A DNA stretch of 64,000 nt from Sepiola atlantica (GCA_963556195.1 OY744532.1:84183734-84247733), one strand, 5' to 3'. Shown: positions 36,561 through 48,123, counted from the first letter of the stretch. Program-made: numbers and translations. The notes: generated by a model from the letters alone, not told the origin.

Positions 36561-37891
36561 CAGGGGGTTACAAAAGTCTGGGGAACATAACGATTTTTAA
36601 TAACTCAAAAACTATTAGGAGTTGAAAAATGAAATTGGTACCGTTGGAAAGGTTAAAGTGTCACGTTTTGTGGGAGATCTTCAAAGTTGCTCAATATGAG
36701 CACCATTCGTCACACAGCAGACATCTAGTCGATAGTCCATTTCCTGCCAAACGCGTTCCAGCATCTTGACGTCAATGGTTCCCACAACTGCCGTTACTCG
36801 AGCCTTTAGTTCGTCAATATCTCTTGGAAGGGGCGGCACATAGACTTGTTGCTTGACAAAGGCCCAAAGGAAAAAGTCACATGGGGTAAGATCTGGAGAC
36901 CTAGGAGGCCAGGGCATGAGAACGTAATCACCTCGCCCAGATCTCCCAATCCATCTACCAGGCAGCCTTGTGTTAAGAAACTGCCTTACTCTAAGACTCC
37001 AGTGTGGTGGTGCACCATCTTGTTGAAAAATGAAGTCATCAGATTCTGCTTGTTCCAACTGAGCCATTAACCAGTCTTCCAGCATGTTGAGATAGGATTC
37101 ACCAGTGATAGTTGCCTCTTCAAAGAAGAACGGTCCATAGACACCTTTCTTGGAAATTGCACAAAACACGTTCACTTTTGGTGAATCTCGCTCGTGCTCA
37201 AGAAGTTCATGAGGATTCTCAGTACCCCATATGCGAGTGTTATGCTTGTTAACTTTGCCATTCAGATGGAAGGTCGCATCATCGCTAAAAACAAGCCGGT
37301 CATCAAAGCCGTTATCTTCCAACTTCTCTTGCATTGCAATGCAAAAGTCACGGCGAAGTGGCTTATCAGTGTCCTTCAACTTTTGGACCAACTTGAGCTT
37401 GTAAGGTATCATTTGCAGTCGTTTCCTTAAGACACGCCAGACAGTTGCTGGAGCAAGCTGAAGTTCCCTGCTGGCTATTCTCACTGATTTACGGGGGCTC
37501 CGCTGAAAGGCTGTCCGAACTTGCTCAACTGCATCTTCTGAAGTTGAAGGGCGACCTGTTCGCTTACTTGGGCACAAACACCCATCTTTAACAAATTTAG
37601 CATGCCATCTGACAATGGATTTCCTTTCAGGGGCTTCTTTTTTAAATTTCCTGCGAAATGCACGCTGAACACATGTCCACGATTCAGTCTTTGCAAATTG
37701 GAGGACGCAAAATGCCTTGTCTTGTTTAGAGAACGCCATTACTGCACCTGGAAAGATAACACGAAAATCATTAGTATGACCAAAAACTTGATTAAGCAAG
37801 CTTTAAAATGGCACCAGTTTCATTTTTCTACCTGGAATAGTTCATGAGATATACGCATTTGTAATGTTCCCAAGACTTTTGAAACACCCTG
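36561..37891 (-). mobile_element. Tc1/mariner-superfamily transposon, DD41D (rosa-like), apparently complete
   Basis: Left end CAGGGGGTTACAAAAGTCTG (36561) and, as reverse complement, right end CAGGGTGTTTCAAAAGTCTT (37891) start imperfect terminal inverted repeats of about 85 bp. TA dinucleotides flank both ends (36559-36560 and 37892-37893). The 1331 bp element carries one uninterrupted transposase frame on the minus strand. Left and right ends differ by several bases, so end recognition may be impaired even though the ORF is open. Confidence 0.85.
36681..37739 (-). CDS. Mariner-superfamily transposase, DD41D type
   Basis: A 352-residue frame starts at MAFSKQDKAF (ATG at 37739; the frame is open for 20 more codons upstream, but family members start MAF). 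The N-terminal helix-turn-helix region includes SWTCVQRAFRRKF and SIVRWHAKF, and a second HTH segment is ASRELQLAPATVWRVLRK. Catalytic residues follow: first Asp in VFSDDATFHLNGKVN, second in FQQDGAPPH, third in PPRSPDLTPCDFFLW. The second and third Asp are 41 residues apart, the DD41D spacing of the rosa group. It would cut and paste the element at TA. No stop or frameshift, which is unusual in this decayed region and suggests recent arrival. Activity is untested. Confidence 0.9.
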   Translation of the reverse strand: MAFSKQDKAFCVLQFAKTESWTCVQRAFRRKFKKEAPERKSIVRWHAKFVKDGCLCPSKRTGRPSTSEDAVEQVRTAFQRSPRKSVRIASRELQLAPATVWRVLRKRLQMIPYKLKLVQKLKDTDKPLRRDFCIAMQEKLEDNGFDDRLVFSDDATFHLNGKVNKHNTRIWGTENPHELLEHERDSPKVNVFCAISKKGVYGPFFFEEATITGESYLNMLEDWLMAQLEQAESDDFIFQQDGAPPHWSLRVRQFLNTRLPGRWIGRSGRGDYVLMPWPPRSPDLTPCDFFLWAFVKQQVYVPPLPRDIDELKARVTAVVGTIDVKMLERVWQEMDYRLDVCCVTNGAHIEQL

Positions 37892-37893
37892 TA

Positions 37894-38119
37894 TATATAT
37901 ATCTATTTCGTATAAAACTGTATATATTTTAAACCTAGTGAAACATAAAAAACAACTTTAGAGACATGACATAAGACGATGAAAGCTTAAGCCACGATGT
38001 TTGTATAGATAAAAAGTAATATACCAAATAAATATACGGCTTTATTCATTATTAGTCAACTTTATATAAACACAGTTATTACTTACTGCATCATAATCTG
38101 TAGGCATAATCATTCTTGG

Positions 38120-38122
<3 letters not shown>
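37894..38122. other. AT-rich stretch, nothing recognised
   Basis: Short spacer between the mariner element and a (TA)n tract. No feature seen. Confidence 0.4.

Positions 38123-38170
<48 letters not shown>
38123..38170. repeat. (TA)n microsatellite
   Basis: TA run. Confidence 0.97.
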
Positions 38171-38172
<2 letters not shown>

Positions 38173-39192
38173 AATGTGCGCTATTCATTGGTTTATTCTT
38201 GTACGGTATTTTTAAATAATGAAAATATTGGGAATTGCACCCGAATGTTAAACATTTTGAATGGTTGGTAATTGTCGTTTTTTGTCACATTATCAAGACG
38301 TCGTCTTATGAATCGAGTACATCTGCTATCTTTAACCCTGCATGTTGAGTTTTCAGTGTTTTCCTGGAACCGAAACTGGCGACGAAAGATCAAAATAACG
38401 TATTGTGTCCATTTAATAAATAATATATATGCATAAGTAATTCGAAAGTTGTTATATGTCTTGTGATACTGAACTATGCTATATCTATATACGTAGGGTA
38501 CAATATCTGAAATATAAAAAAGATGTGTAGATGTTTCATAGAGATATATTCGTGTGTCTATCAAAGATGATATAGCAAATAAAAATAATCCATCTGACTA
38601 AATGTTAGTTTTTCCCCATAACAGCATATTCATGAAAACAAGCAAGACTTATCCCAATAAATCTCTAGAAGAATGAGAGAAAAGAAGTCTTAGCAATTCT
38701 TAACTTAAAGTATCTGAAGATTGCTTCGAAAATCACAATGATTTGTTTATTGCAATCTCATTCTTCACATCTTAAGGTCTTCAGTGTGTTACGTCAGGCT
38801 TCTTTTTTTCTTTTGTCTTTCTTTGTTTGCGATGTTTATTCTTGCCACTAGACGGTGCAATTCGCTTTAAATAGAGGACACTAAATGAGACAATTTGTAC
38901 AACGTTTAAGTGACTAAGTGAAAAATATATATGGAAAGAAAGTAAATAAAGCTAGAATGAGTGCATCGTAATTCGATTACTGAACTGGAAATAAATGACA
39001 AAAGCCGTGAAACAGAAATTAATGAATAAATGGACAAATCGTCGGAGAACGAAATTAAAATGGCTTTTATATAAGCACTGATTAATCTGACTTTATTTCG
39101 TCACTAATTCTATTTGGATTATTTAGCGGATATTCAGACATCAATCTCAGGCTGATAAAAACCTTGCAGACGCGTATACACAACCCCCACAA
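38171..39192. other. AT-rich stretch, nothing recognised
   Basis: The 123-codon minus frame at 38564-38193 has no recognisable domain and may be chance. Confidence 0.35.
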
Positions 39193-39198
39193 ACACAT

Positions 39199-39275
<77 letters not shown>
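39193..39275. repeat. (CA)n then (TA)n microsatellite
   Basis: CA run passing into TA run. Confidence 0.97.
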
Positions 39276-39279
<4 letters not shown>

Positions 39280-39406
39280 CTTTCCAAATATGATCTACGG
39301 TTAAGATCGGATTCTAACTCTGCCTGATGTGTTTATAATAGCTGTTGATCGATAACATCGACATGCAAGTGTCGCAGATGTTGTACATGTATGTGTAAAT
39401 AACATA

Positions 39407-39410
<4 letters not shown>

Positions 39411-39474
<64 letters not shown>
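39411..39474. repeat. (TA)n microsatellite
   Basis: TA run with a single TG. Confidence 0.97.
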
Positions 39475-40194
39475 CCTTATCTGGTTTGATTTTTAAGTTA
39501 GGAACAAATATGAATTATTCTGGCAAATCTATGCTTGATTCTAATTGACTCTCTAGTGACATACAGAAACCTTCAGTCTGTGTTTTTAGATACATTTAAA
39601 AGAATTATCATCGATTACATATTTTATTCAACCCATTGATTATGAAAATAGCAAAAAGTATATACTATGTGTTACACTTGCCATATTCGAAATGGCGTCT
39701 GAAAATATTTATTATGCATTAATCCACTTACTTTAATTACACTACATTTTTACATCATGAATACGTTTCAGTAATTAACTTTGAACGTTTATTTAATGTT
39801 AGCTTACATATCTACAATTTTCTTAATACTCATTGCTATAAATCGTAAAATTAACACAACTCCATAATGATTATAGATTGGCTACGTTTTTATTATTACT
39901 TATTGTAAAAATTACCCTTGTATATTAGTGTATCATTTTATATATTTTTTATTTTTATATATTAAAACAATTACTTTATCTTTGTTTCGCCCTATCTTCG
40001 AAAATCACTTTGAACGCTTCGACACTTTCTTTCGTTTCGTATTCATTTAAACATTACGGAATAATGTATTGGTATTTATTTTAATATTATATTATTTACT
40101 ATACTGTATTTATTTACTTAAATAATATAAATATTTAAAAAAATATATACTATTAATACTTCTGTGTATATTAAGAATCTTAATATGAAAATAT
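39475..40194. other. Very AT-rich stretch, nothing recognised
   Basis: No feature recognised. Confidence 0.4.
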
Positions 40195-41155
40195 ATTTAT
40201 GAAGCGTTTGCAAAGAAAGGAGATGCAGATCGATTGTATCTACCTAGAAAGGAAGGTATGTGAGGTCTACTTAGTTTTGATAAGGCTGTGGATATAGACG
40301 ACTGTTGTCAATATAAATATATTTCTGAAAGTAATGAGATGTTTCTTCGTGAAGTGAAAAGAGACCAACACTTAGAACTGGGGTGAAAAAGAATCAAAAG
40401 GTTACAAGAGAGTAGTTTAAAATTATTTTAAAAGAAACTACACACTGTATTTTTATAGTACTGCATTAAGCGATAATGGCAGATGGACTTTGTTGGTTAG
40501 GGGTTAGCTCAAAAGATCTGAGGGAAACTTAATAGTAGTCCAGGGGTAAGCCATCCGGACTAGTTTCAAACATTACATTGACAAAACTGCAGAATAACCA
40601 ATATTCCGATAATGTAATTAATTGGATCAAACCTTAGCGCATATTGTATCTGAATGCCCAATGTTACCAGTATAGAAAATGGAGCTACGACAAAGTCGTT
40701 CAGGTACTTCATTGGAATATATGCAAACTTTATGAATTGGGCCACAATAAGAAGCCGGAAGTGTTACAGAAGAACGGCAGTGAAAAACTTCTTTGGGACA
40801 TGCGCATACAGGCTGATAAAGTTTTTGAACATTCAACACCCGACTTAATCTTTCTAAACAAAAACAAGAGAACTTGCTTTCCCATTGATATAGCCTGCCT
40901 CTTCGATACCAGAGTGCAGGAGAATAAACACGAACATATGAATAAATTATTTAGATATAAAATGGGAACTAGTTAGACTTAACAAATGTAAATAAGTCAA
41001 GGTTATACCCGTTGTAATTGGAACGCTTGACACCATAACGAAAAGCCACTATAACTGGCTTAAACAGATTGACGAGAAAATTTATTTTCCATTCTTGCAA
41101 AGGGATTGCCTGTTGAGAGCTACAAAAGTTTTATCGTACAGCTTGTGTTCCTAAG
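40195..41155 (+). pseudogene. LINE ORF2 C-terminal half with restriction-like endonuclease
   Basis: Plus-strand frames read ADRLYLPRKEG and LLSFDKAVDIDDC (about 40225-40310), a zinc-knuckle-like AHIVSECPML (about 40636-40665), YRKWSYDKVVQVLHWNICKL, ILWD-like LLWDMRIQADKVFE, then PDLIFLNKNKRTCFPIDIAC (about 40840-40900), whose PD...D spacing resembles the PD-(D/E)xK fold. After a frameshift near 40950 comes VIPVVIGTLDTITKSHYNWL (41006-41065) and a tail ending at a stop near 41148. This order matches non-LTR retrotransposons with a C-terminal restriction-like endonuclease (R2/NeSL-like groups). At least two frameshifts and several stops make it dead. Confidence 0.72.
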
Positions 41156-41607
<452 letters not shown>

Positions 41608-41866
41608 TAGTGATGTGTGTATATTTGTGGGAGTTAGTTTTCTGCCTCTTTTTTCGTTTCTATATGTATTCATGCTTATATATATTTGTCTAGACATGTT
41701 AAGTTTTTTAAATGAAATTGGAATACAGACAACTTTTTCACGTTTTATCAATATCAAAAAAAATACAAGAAGTTAGTTTCTATATTTTACATACCGGTTA
41801 TCAGCCTGTACAATAATCTCAGTAACTCATACATATCTATATTTCTCTCTCTCACTCTATCTATCT

Positions 41867-41867
<1 letters not shown>

Positions 41868-41955
<88 letters not shown>

Positions 41956-41993
41956 AATATATATCTACTTATATATATATATATATATATATT
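41868..41993. repeat. (TA)n microsatellite with ACAC and CTACT interruptions
   Basis: TA run, preceded by CTAT/CTCT units. Confidence 0.95.
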
Positions 41994-42020
41994 TATAAAT
42001 AAATATTAAATTATTTATAC

Positions 42021-42066
42021 CTACAAACGCTAGCGGTTCAAACTTATTGCTCTCATCAGTGCAGGA
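42021..42066 (-). ncRNA. Hammerhead ribozyme motif, family B, copy 1 (weakened)
   Basis: Same layout as copy 2, but GAAC replaces GAAA next to stem III and the top of stem III is mismatched. Stem II loses one pair. Probably impaired. Confidence 0.55.
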
Positions 42067-42350
42067 AAGTAACAATTTCAGACGGTTCACAGAGTCAGCC
42101 TAGAATCTGCAAGCAGTCGCCATATCCACTCGGCCAACGGAAACTGTCACATAATTAAGGGAAATTAAGATCTATATGTACCTAGAAGCGGGCACAGATA
42201 GAAGACTAGTCGAGAGTGTTCGACGAAATTATTCGGAACTTTGCATTAGAGCTTTTTGACAGTCTATTTTTAACATCCCCGAGAGTTCTCAACTTTCATT
42301 TTTTTAAGAGGCTTAGTATTATATATATAAGTAAATATTAAATTAGTTAT

Positions 42351-42398
42351 ACTTACAGACGCTAGCGTTTCAAGCTTATTGCTCTCATCAGTGCAGGA
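42351..42398 (-). ncRNA. Hammerhead ribozyme, family B, copy 2 (best preserved)
   Basis: The minus strand reads UGCA, CUGAUGA, hairpin GAGC/GCUU with loop AAUAA, GAA, stem III ACG/CGU with loop CUAG, C as cleavage base, then UGUA. UGCA pairs with UGUA (one G-U) as stem I. Every conserved core base is present. The short stem III with a 4-base loop is the form seen in PLE hammerheads. The first stem II pair is G-U rather than G-C. Confidence 0.78.
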
Positions 42399-42683
42399 AA
42401 GTAACAATTTCAGACGGTTCACAGAGTCAGCCTAGAATCTGCAAGCAGTCGCCATATCCACTCGGCCAACGGAAACTGTCACATAATTAAGGGAAATTAA
42501 GATCTATATGAACCTAGAAGCGGGCACAGATAGAAGACTAGTCGAGAGTGTTCGACGAAATTATTCGGAACTTTGCATTAGAGCTTTTTGACAGTCTACT
42601 TTTAACATCCCCGAGAGTGCTCAACTTTCATTTTTTAAAGGAGCTTAGTATTATATATATAAATAAATATTAAATTATTTATA

Positions 42684-42730
42684 CTTACAGACGCTAGCGT
42701 TTCAAGCTCATTGCTCTCATCAGTGCAGGA
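42684..42730 (-). ncRNA. Hammerhead ribozyme, family B, copy 3
   Basis: Identical core and stems to copy 2. Only the stem II loop differs (AAUGA for AAUAA). Confidence 0.75.
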
Positions 42731-42789
42731 AAGTAACAATTTAAGATGGTTGGGAGACGCGAATCTGGTTCACAGAGCCAGCCTAGAAT

Positions 42790-43520
42790 CTCTTCTCTTT
42801 ATTGCTAACTTTTGTTTATTTCTATTTGGGTAGTTACTATTAGTGTGTTGGTGTATTCTATTTGTATTGTTTATATTTGTGTTCTTCTTTTGTTATTTTT
42901 TCTATATTTTTTACTTTTTTATGTAATTTGTTATTTTTCTTCCTTGCTGCTGTTGTATTTTAGTATTTTGTTATTGTGTGCCTGAATTATAATTACTATG
43001 TGTTCGAAGCAGCTGTAGGATAGTTTTAGCTTATTTTCATTGAATATTTGATTCAGGGGATTGGTTACTGTAAAATGTTTTTCAATCACATTTAGGAATT
43101 TTGTTGCCCAGTTTAGTTTTTAGCATCTGGATATAAGGCAGTGTATAGTAGATTATATTATTTTTATTTCATTTTTAATTTTGTTATAATTATTAGTGCC
43201 CTGTCTTTTATTTTTAATTTCGGTATCCTGGTAACCACTATTTTTAGAGCTGTATTATAAATGTTGCGGGATATTTTTAAAAACACTTTCGTTACTAGAA
43301 TTATTGATAAGTCTACGTTCGATAGTATTAAGAATATGTTTTATGATTGAAGGCGGTGATTAGACCATGGGTTTACTTATATTAGACTGGCATTATCCTT
43401 TAAATATGGTCGGTAAGTAGTTTTATTCAAATTTAACGTGACATCTAGAAAGGTGACATTTAGAAAGTGAGTTGATTTTATGTTAGCCAGCACTTTTACT
43501 TCATGGCCTAGTAACGAAGT
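42790..43520 (-). pseudogene. Decayed Penelope-like reverse transcriptase, C-terminal half
   Basis: The minus strand reads STHFLNVTFLDVTLNLN, TTYRPYLK and ASLI (43470-43377), then across frames YVNPWSNHRLQS, SYYTPPYIQMLKTKLGNKF-like (about 43140-43100) and LSYSC (about 43015). This follows the order NFLDVTLNL..TYKPYRKPN..LYIN..SNHPP...W.NPP....VKTNIGKKFL...VSYSC of a widespread animal RT that ends in GIY-YIG. No intact GIY-YIG follows. The 332 bp hammerhead repeat starts where the coding similarity ends. Stops and shifts are abundant. Confidence 0.72.
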
Positions 43521-43528
43521 TAATATAT

Positions 43529-43529
<1 letters not shown>

Positions 43530-43612
<83 letters not shown>

Positions 43613-43613
43613 A
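43530..43613. repeat. (CA)n(TA)n(TG)n strand-symmetric microsatellite
   Basis: ACACA then a TA run, then TGTGTG. It reads nearly the same on both strands. Confidence 0.95.
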
Positions 43614-43807
43614 TTTATACTTATTCATGCAAACATCGTTTAAAATACGATAATTTATCTTTTTTCAACTTTTCTAGTGTTTTTTTTAAATAAAAATAAA
43701 AATAAATACCAATTCGTCAAACATCCTCAGCTATGAGAATTAAATAAACGGATAAGCTTGTTTTAACAATGTTTGCATAGATAGGAAAATGGTGCCTATA
43801 TACATAC

Positions 43808-43809
<2 letters not shown>

Positions 43810-43844
<35 letters not shown>
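43810..43844. repeat. (TA)n microsatellite
   Basis: TA run. Confidence 0.95.
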
Positions 43845-43847
<3 letters not shown>

Positions 43848-43892
43848 CTGCAATTATATTTACCAGCAATTCTTCAAGCAAACTACAATCTC

Positions 43893-43896
<4 letters not shown>

Positions 43897-43952
<56 letters not shown>
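43897..43952. repeat. (TA)n microsatellite
   Basis: TA run. Confidence 0.97.
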
Positions 43953-43956
<4 letters not shown>

Positions 43957-44965
43957 TGATGCATCTACTCGAGGATTCGCAGTATGCTCTTTACTTTACT
44001 TTTGGTTTTGCTTCTTTAAAACTATCCTATAATTATCGTGTTTTATCGAATCAATATTGGTTCTAAACATAATTTCTAACAATACATTTATGTGTTTCTG
44101 TATTATATGACCAAACTATATGTCTCTAACCACAGTGTTATCAAATTCGAACTATTCTTTTTGAGGTAACGCTCTTTTGATCGCACTTTCTAGTATTTAA
44201 TTTACAAATGTTAGCTAAGAAGTTTAAATATTCAATTCAAATTATTGATAATTTTGAATCTTGTTTCCATTATTTTTTACCATTGTTTCGGTACTATTAT
44301 TTTTATATGCTCGTTCATATTTTTTCATGAAGTTAGTTTCTATGTCGTTTATAGATTTTGTTGTTATATTTGTTTACAACTTTGCTGGTAACCTTCCTTA
44401 AATAAGGAATGTCATGGTAAATCACAGTACGTCTGTGTTGTGCTTGGAAAAAATGTGTATATTCATAGTATTTATTTAATAAATTCTTTGCAGCTAGTTA
44501 AATTAAATTTAGTTAAAATTACTATTTCATCTACGTTGTTTTCTTAGTAATATGTAACTTGCTTCAATTTTACTGTGAGCTCCTTAGCTGATAATCTCGG
44601 CAGAGTAGGTAAATAAACTGGCACGGGTACGCTATTTAATTGTAACGCTATTTAATTGTAACGCTATTTAATTGTTACGCTTTAGTAGGAGTGACTACAT
44701 GCAATATGAACGTGTGCCGATATAAACCGTAATAAATTTTCTAACGAAGTACCATATTCTACGATGATTTTATAGAAAATGCTGGGGTAATTTTTTTTCC
44801 AACTTTAATCTACCTGCCTTATGTATTCCATTGTTCGATATTTGGATGTTTTAAATGTTATTTTCTGAAGTTCTATCATGTAACAGTGTGCGCTATCTTT
44901 TTAAAGCTCGAAATCTATACTTTTCCAAACCAATATTTTTCAAAAGTGCTCAATATATATATGAG
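43953..44965. other. AT-rich stretch with a short direct repeat
   Basis: GCTATTTAATTGTAAC is repeated in tandem at about 44629-44680. Nothing else recognised. Confidence 0.4.
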
Positions 44966-46604
44966 GGATGTTTATATTAAAATAACCATAGTTTGAGCGC
45001 CAGACAATTGTTTTAAAGCCCAGTCAGCTTCTTATCAAGGGCAATACTTAATTATCTCGCCAGTTGAAAAAACGAAAACCTTAAAATAAAAAAGGAAAAA
45101 AAGAAAAAGTTAGGTTATCATCGTTTTCGCTCAGCTTATCTAGAGTGAACCTTTTGAAATGCCTGCAATTATATCACACCTCGTCTCTTTGGTTAAATAA
45201 GGCATTCTTATTGGGAAACAAAATAATAGCCAGCTTTTCATTTAAACACAGAACACAGGTGTATGGAGCCTTTTTCAAAATTCTGCATTTCACAACAGGA
45301 ACTATGCCATTTCATTTTACGGATAAAATATATTTGGATAATGAATTGCCTCCTATGTTGTTAAATGAGCATTAATGGTTTCTATATCTATCCTTAAACT
45401 CAGTACTAGTACCCTATGTAGAATATATTTCAATTAGGATCGTTCTCTGGGAAAACAGTGATTAAATAAACTACATTCTTTGTTAAGCACTTTTCTTGTT
45501 ATGGGCATTGGATTTTATTTATACAATTACACTTATTATCCTGTATGCCATTACTATTGATTGTATAATTACTATTTAAAATGTGCCTATTATGACTCTT
45601 GATAACCTTACTTAAATAAAGTATCAGTACTCTTTAAAAATTTAAAAATGAAAAAAATATGTCTAGGTAAATAGTATTCAAAATAAGCAAACAAACAAAT
45701 AATTAAAATATGATATTTAAAACCTATAACCCCGTAAACTATAGCATCCATCTATTATAAATATTAAAGTATTGGGAAATTAAACTATAAGGAATTAGTA
45801 AGATAGGGCCTAATAACTAATTAATAAACCTCTAGAATGTGTAATGAATAATTAATAAGTTTTCTACTTTCATGAAATTACTGATGGTGTAATCTAAGCT
45901 CTTTATAATCTGAAAATGTCGAGCTTATACGAATAGTAATAGGAATATTATAAATATAAGTTACAGAGAATAGCAGTAGGTTATTAAACATAATGGGTAC
46001 TGTATCTGACTAAATAAATATAACTCCGCTAGTTGGAGCAAGAATTAGAACCCAGAACATTTATAGATAAATTACACAAGGTAGATTGAATGTTGGAAAA
46101 ATAGATACATTGAAAGTTAAACATGTGGATAAAATCAGGGAAATTAAGTTGGTACAAATTGAGCGCTGATTAGTAAGTAAATATAGAAAGATACATGATA
46201 TAAAATTCCTTCGAAATATAATACATAATCATAAAGAAATTGGATAAAAGTAGCTAATAGGTGATATTAAAAATTAGATGTTTTATTTCCGCAAATTGAC
46301 AATAAAAAGTAACTTTATCAGATAAACGTAATTAGTAGATGTAAATTTAGTGATAATTAAAGATTTTTCATATATATATGAAATTAATCGAAAATAGGAT
46401 AGAAAAAATTAAATAATAAAAGCATAATATCATCTAAACACAGCTTAATTTAATAAATTATAATAGAAATGAATCGACATAAATAATCTAAATTCCCCTC
46501 GTAAAATATATTTTTATAATTTTTATATTTTATTATGACTTGACAATAACAACATATAGTTATTAATTGTATACGTGTGTGTGTTTAAGTGTGTGTATGT
46601 GTAA

Positions 46605-46670
<66 letters not shown>

Positions 46671-47286
46671 GGAAGTTTCTCAACCATTAAAACTATATAA
46701 AAAAAATTTAAAAATATATATATATATATAAAAAAATATATTAAAAAAAACAACTTATAGTCTCAAGTCTTCCAGTGGAAAATCACTCATGTAAGTCAAT
46801 TTAATTTTTACAGTTATTATATTAGTTAGTTTCTAACACTATTTTAAGGGATCATCAGTTGTTTACCATGAAAAACTGTTTCGGGAATTTAAATATATAT
46901 AAGCATGTATGTGTATATATGTATATAATAGTGTGTGTGGGGGTGTGCGTGTGTTGGAGAATGTTTGTGTCTGTGATCACAGTAGTAAAAAGAAAATATT
47001 TTGTGTGTTTTCCCAACTTGGAGATGACTTGGTGTTTTGACACGTTGACCGACTGTTGAGTTTGGCCGAGTTTTCTATTTCAGGTCTAATATGTTAGATC
47101 TGCCTTTACTTTCTTATATCCTTCCCGTTCCCTCTTTTTTCTTTTTCTTTTTCTTTTTCTTTTTTCCCTTTTTGATTTTAAGGTTTTTCGCTTTTTCAAC
47201 TGGCGAGGTAATTCAGTATTGCCCTTTATAAAAAGCTGACTGGGCTTTGAAACAAGTGTTGGGTGCTCAAACTATGTTTATTTTAT
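44966..47286. mobile_element. Possible decayed element bounded by 150-170 bp inverted repeats
   Basis: Left arm 44966-45115 and right arm about 47118-47286 are inverted copies (ACATAGTTTGAGC, AAAGCCCAGTCAGCTT, GGGCAATACT, CTCGCCAGTTGAAAAA on one strand and complement on the other). Each arm holds an AAGC/GCTT hairpin followed by AAAC and a self-complementary ACAATTGT-like segment, reminiscent of a hammerhead with a damaged CUGANGA. Left reads on minus, right on plus, as in the other inverted pairs here. The 2 kb between the arms is AT-rich, with no RT motif found. Two independent insertions are also possible. Confidence 0.45.
46605..46665. repeat. (TA)n microsatellite
   Basis: TA run preceded by TG-rich bases. 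Confidence 0.97.
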
Positions 47287-47841
47287 GTACAATCTTGGTG
47301 AGGAAGACAGTGATTTGTTTGCCAGTTGTGTAGTATCTGTTATGATACTATATTTATTCTTTTCTCTCCTCGTGCAGTGAAGGAGAAACCTTTTTAGACT
47401 GCAAGATTTATTTAATTCACAAATCCAGACTGCCACTTTTTGGAGGAGATGGATTTTCCACGCGTGAGGATGACACTAAACAGGCACCACATATTAATTT
47501 GTTCAAGTGCAGAATACTTACCAGTCGAAAAATCATGAACCAATTTTTCAAAAATTAAAAATGACTTATATCAATCGTAAATATTCCCCAAACAGGGCTA
47601 CTTCGGATTGGGATAAACATTGTATCAGTCTATAAGTATTTCTTCTGCAACGACCACGAAAATCTTCGCGGATATATGTGGCTTACATTTATTTGAGGTG
47701 GGGGGATAGACGTAGTTTTTATTTTTGCCAATAGTTTTATGATACTATACTTAAGTAAATCTTGAGAAAACAGGGACACTCCGGATTGAGATAAAAATTG
47801 ATTCATACTATAAAGTCTTCTTATTCACTGACCGCAAAAAA

Positions 47842-47843
<2 letters not shown>
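47287..47843. other. Stretch with a weak internal duplication
   Basis: TTTTATGATACTATAC and the CTTCGGATTGGGATAAACAT / CTCCGGATTGAGATAAAAAT pair (about 47600 and 47780) suggest a diverged direct repeat of about 180 bp. No gene recognised. Confidence 0.4.

Positions 47844-47909
<66 letters not shown>
47844..47909. repeat. (TA)n microsatellite
   Basis: TA run. Confidence 0.97.
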
Positions 47910-47913
<4 letters not shown>

Positions 47914-48036
47914 TCATGTATTCATCTGAAATGTTATAAGGAGATATCATTTTTATGTATGAATTTTCAGTATTTACTTGAACAGTACTCGCTATTTGAG
48001 TAGAGCTAGATAGAAAGTTAGGAAAATATATTTATG

Positions 48037-48099
48037 GCAATTAACCGACACAGACGCTTCCGTGTTTCATCCCCGGAGGGAATCGTCAGGCTTAATTGC
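48037..48099 (-). ncRNA. Hammerhead ribozyme, family C (CUGACGA type)
   Basis: The minus strand reads GCAAUUAAGC, CUGACGA, hairpin UUCCC/GGGAU around UCCG, GAA, stem III ACACGGA/UCUGUGU with loop AGCG, C as cleavage base, then GGUUAAUUGC. The outer strands pair over ten positions with one mismatch (stem I). Stem III is seven pairs including one G-U. All conserved core bases are present. The first pair of stem II is U-U instead of G-C, a deviation. (TA)n follows at 48124, as in the 62 kb relatives. Confidence 0.72.
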
Positions 48100-48123
48100 T
48101 ATAAATATACTTTCATAACGTAC

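Larger units (their letters stand above)
42000..42790 (-). repeat. 332 bp tandem repeat, 2.4 copies, hammerhead in each (family B)
   Basis: GCTAGCG lies at 42029, 42361 and 42693, an exact 332 bp period. Copies 1 and 2 are nearly identical over the whole unit (for example CATATCCACTCGGCCAACGG, GAAGCGGGCACAGATAGAAG). Copy 3 is partial and has about 18 extra bases (GGGAGACGCGAATCT region), so it is probably the founder end. The minus strand is the sense strand of the ribozymes and of the PLE ORF directly upstream (42790-43520). Satellite-like HHR repeats of about 330 bp are known in schistosomes and salamanders. This one abuts a PLE. Confidence 0.88.

Noticed and set aside
46015..46060. Minus-strand GGGTTCTAATTC as a tRNA SINE
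   Set aside because: A B-box-like word only; no A box or related copy found at the right spacing.
46800..46860. CUGAUGAUCCC ... GAAAC on the minus strand
   Set aside because: Boxes exist at a usable distance, but the region between does not form stem II and no stem I pairing was found.
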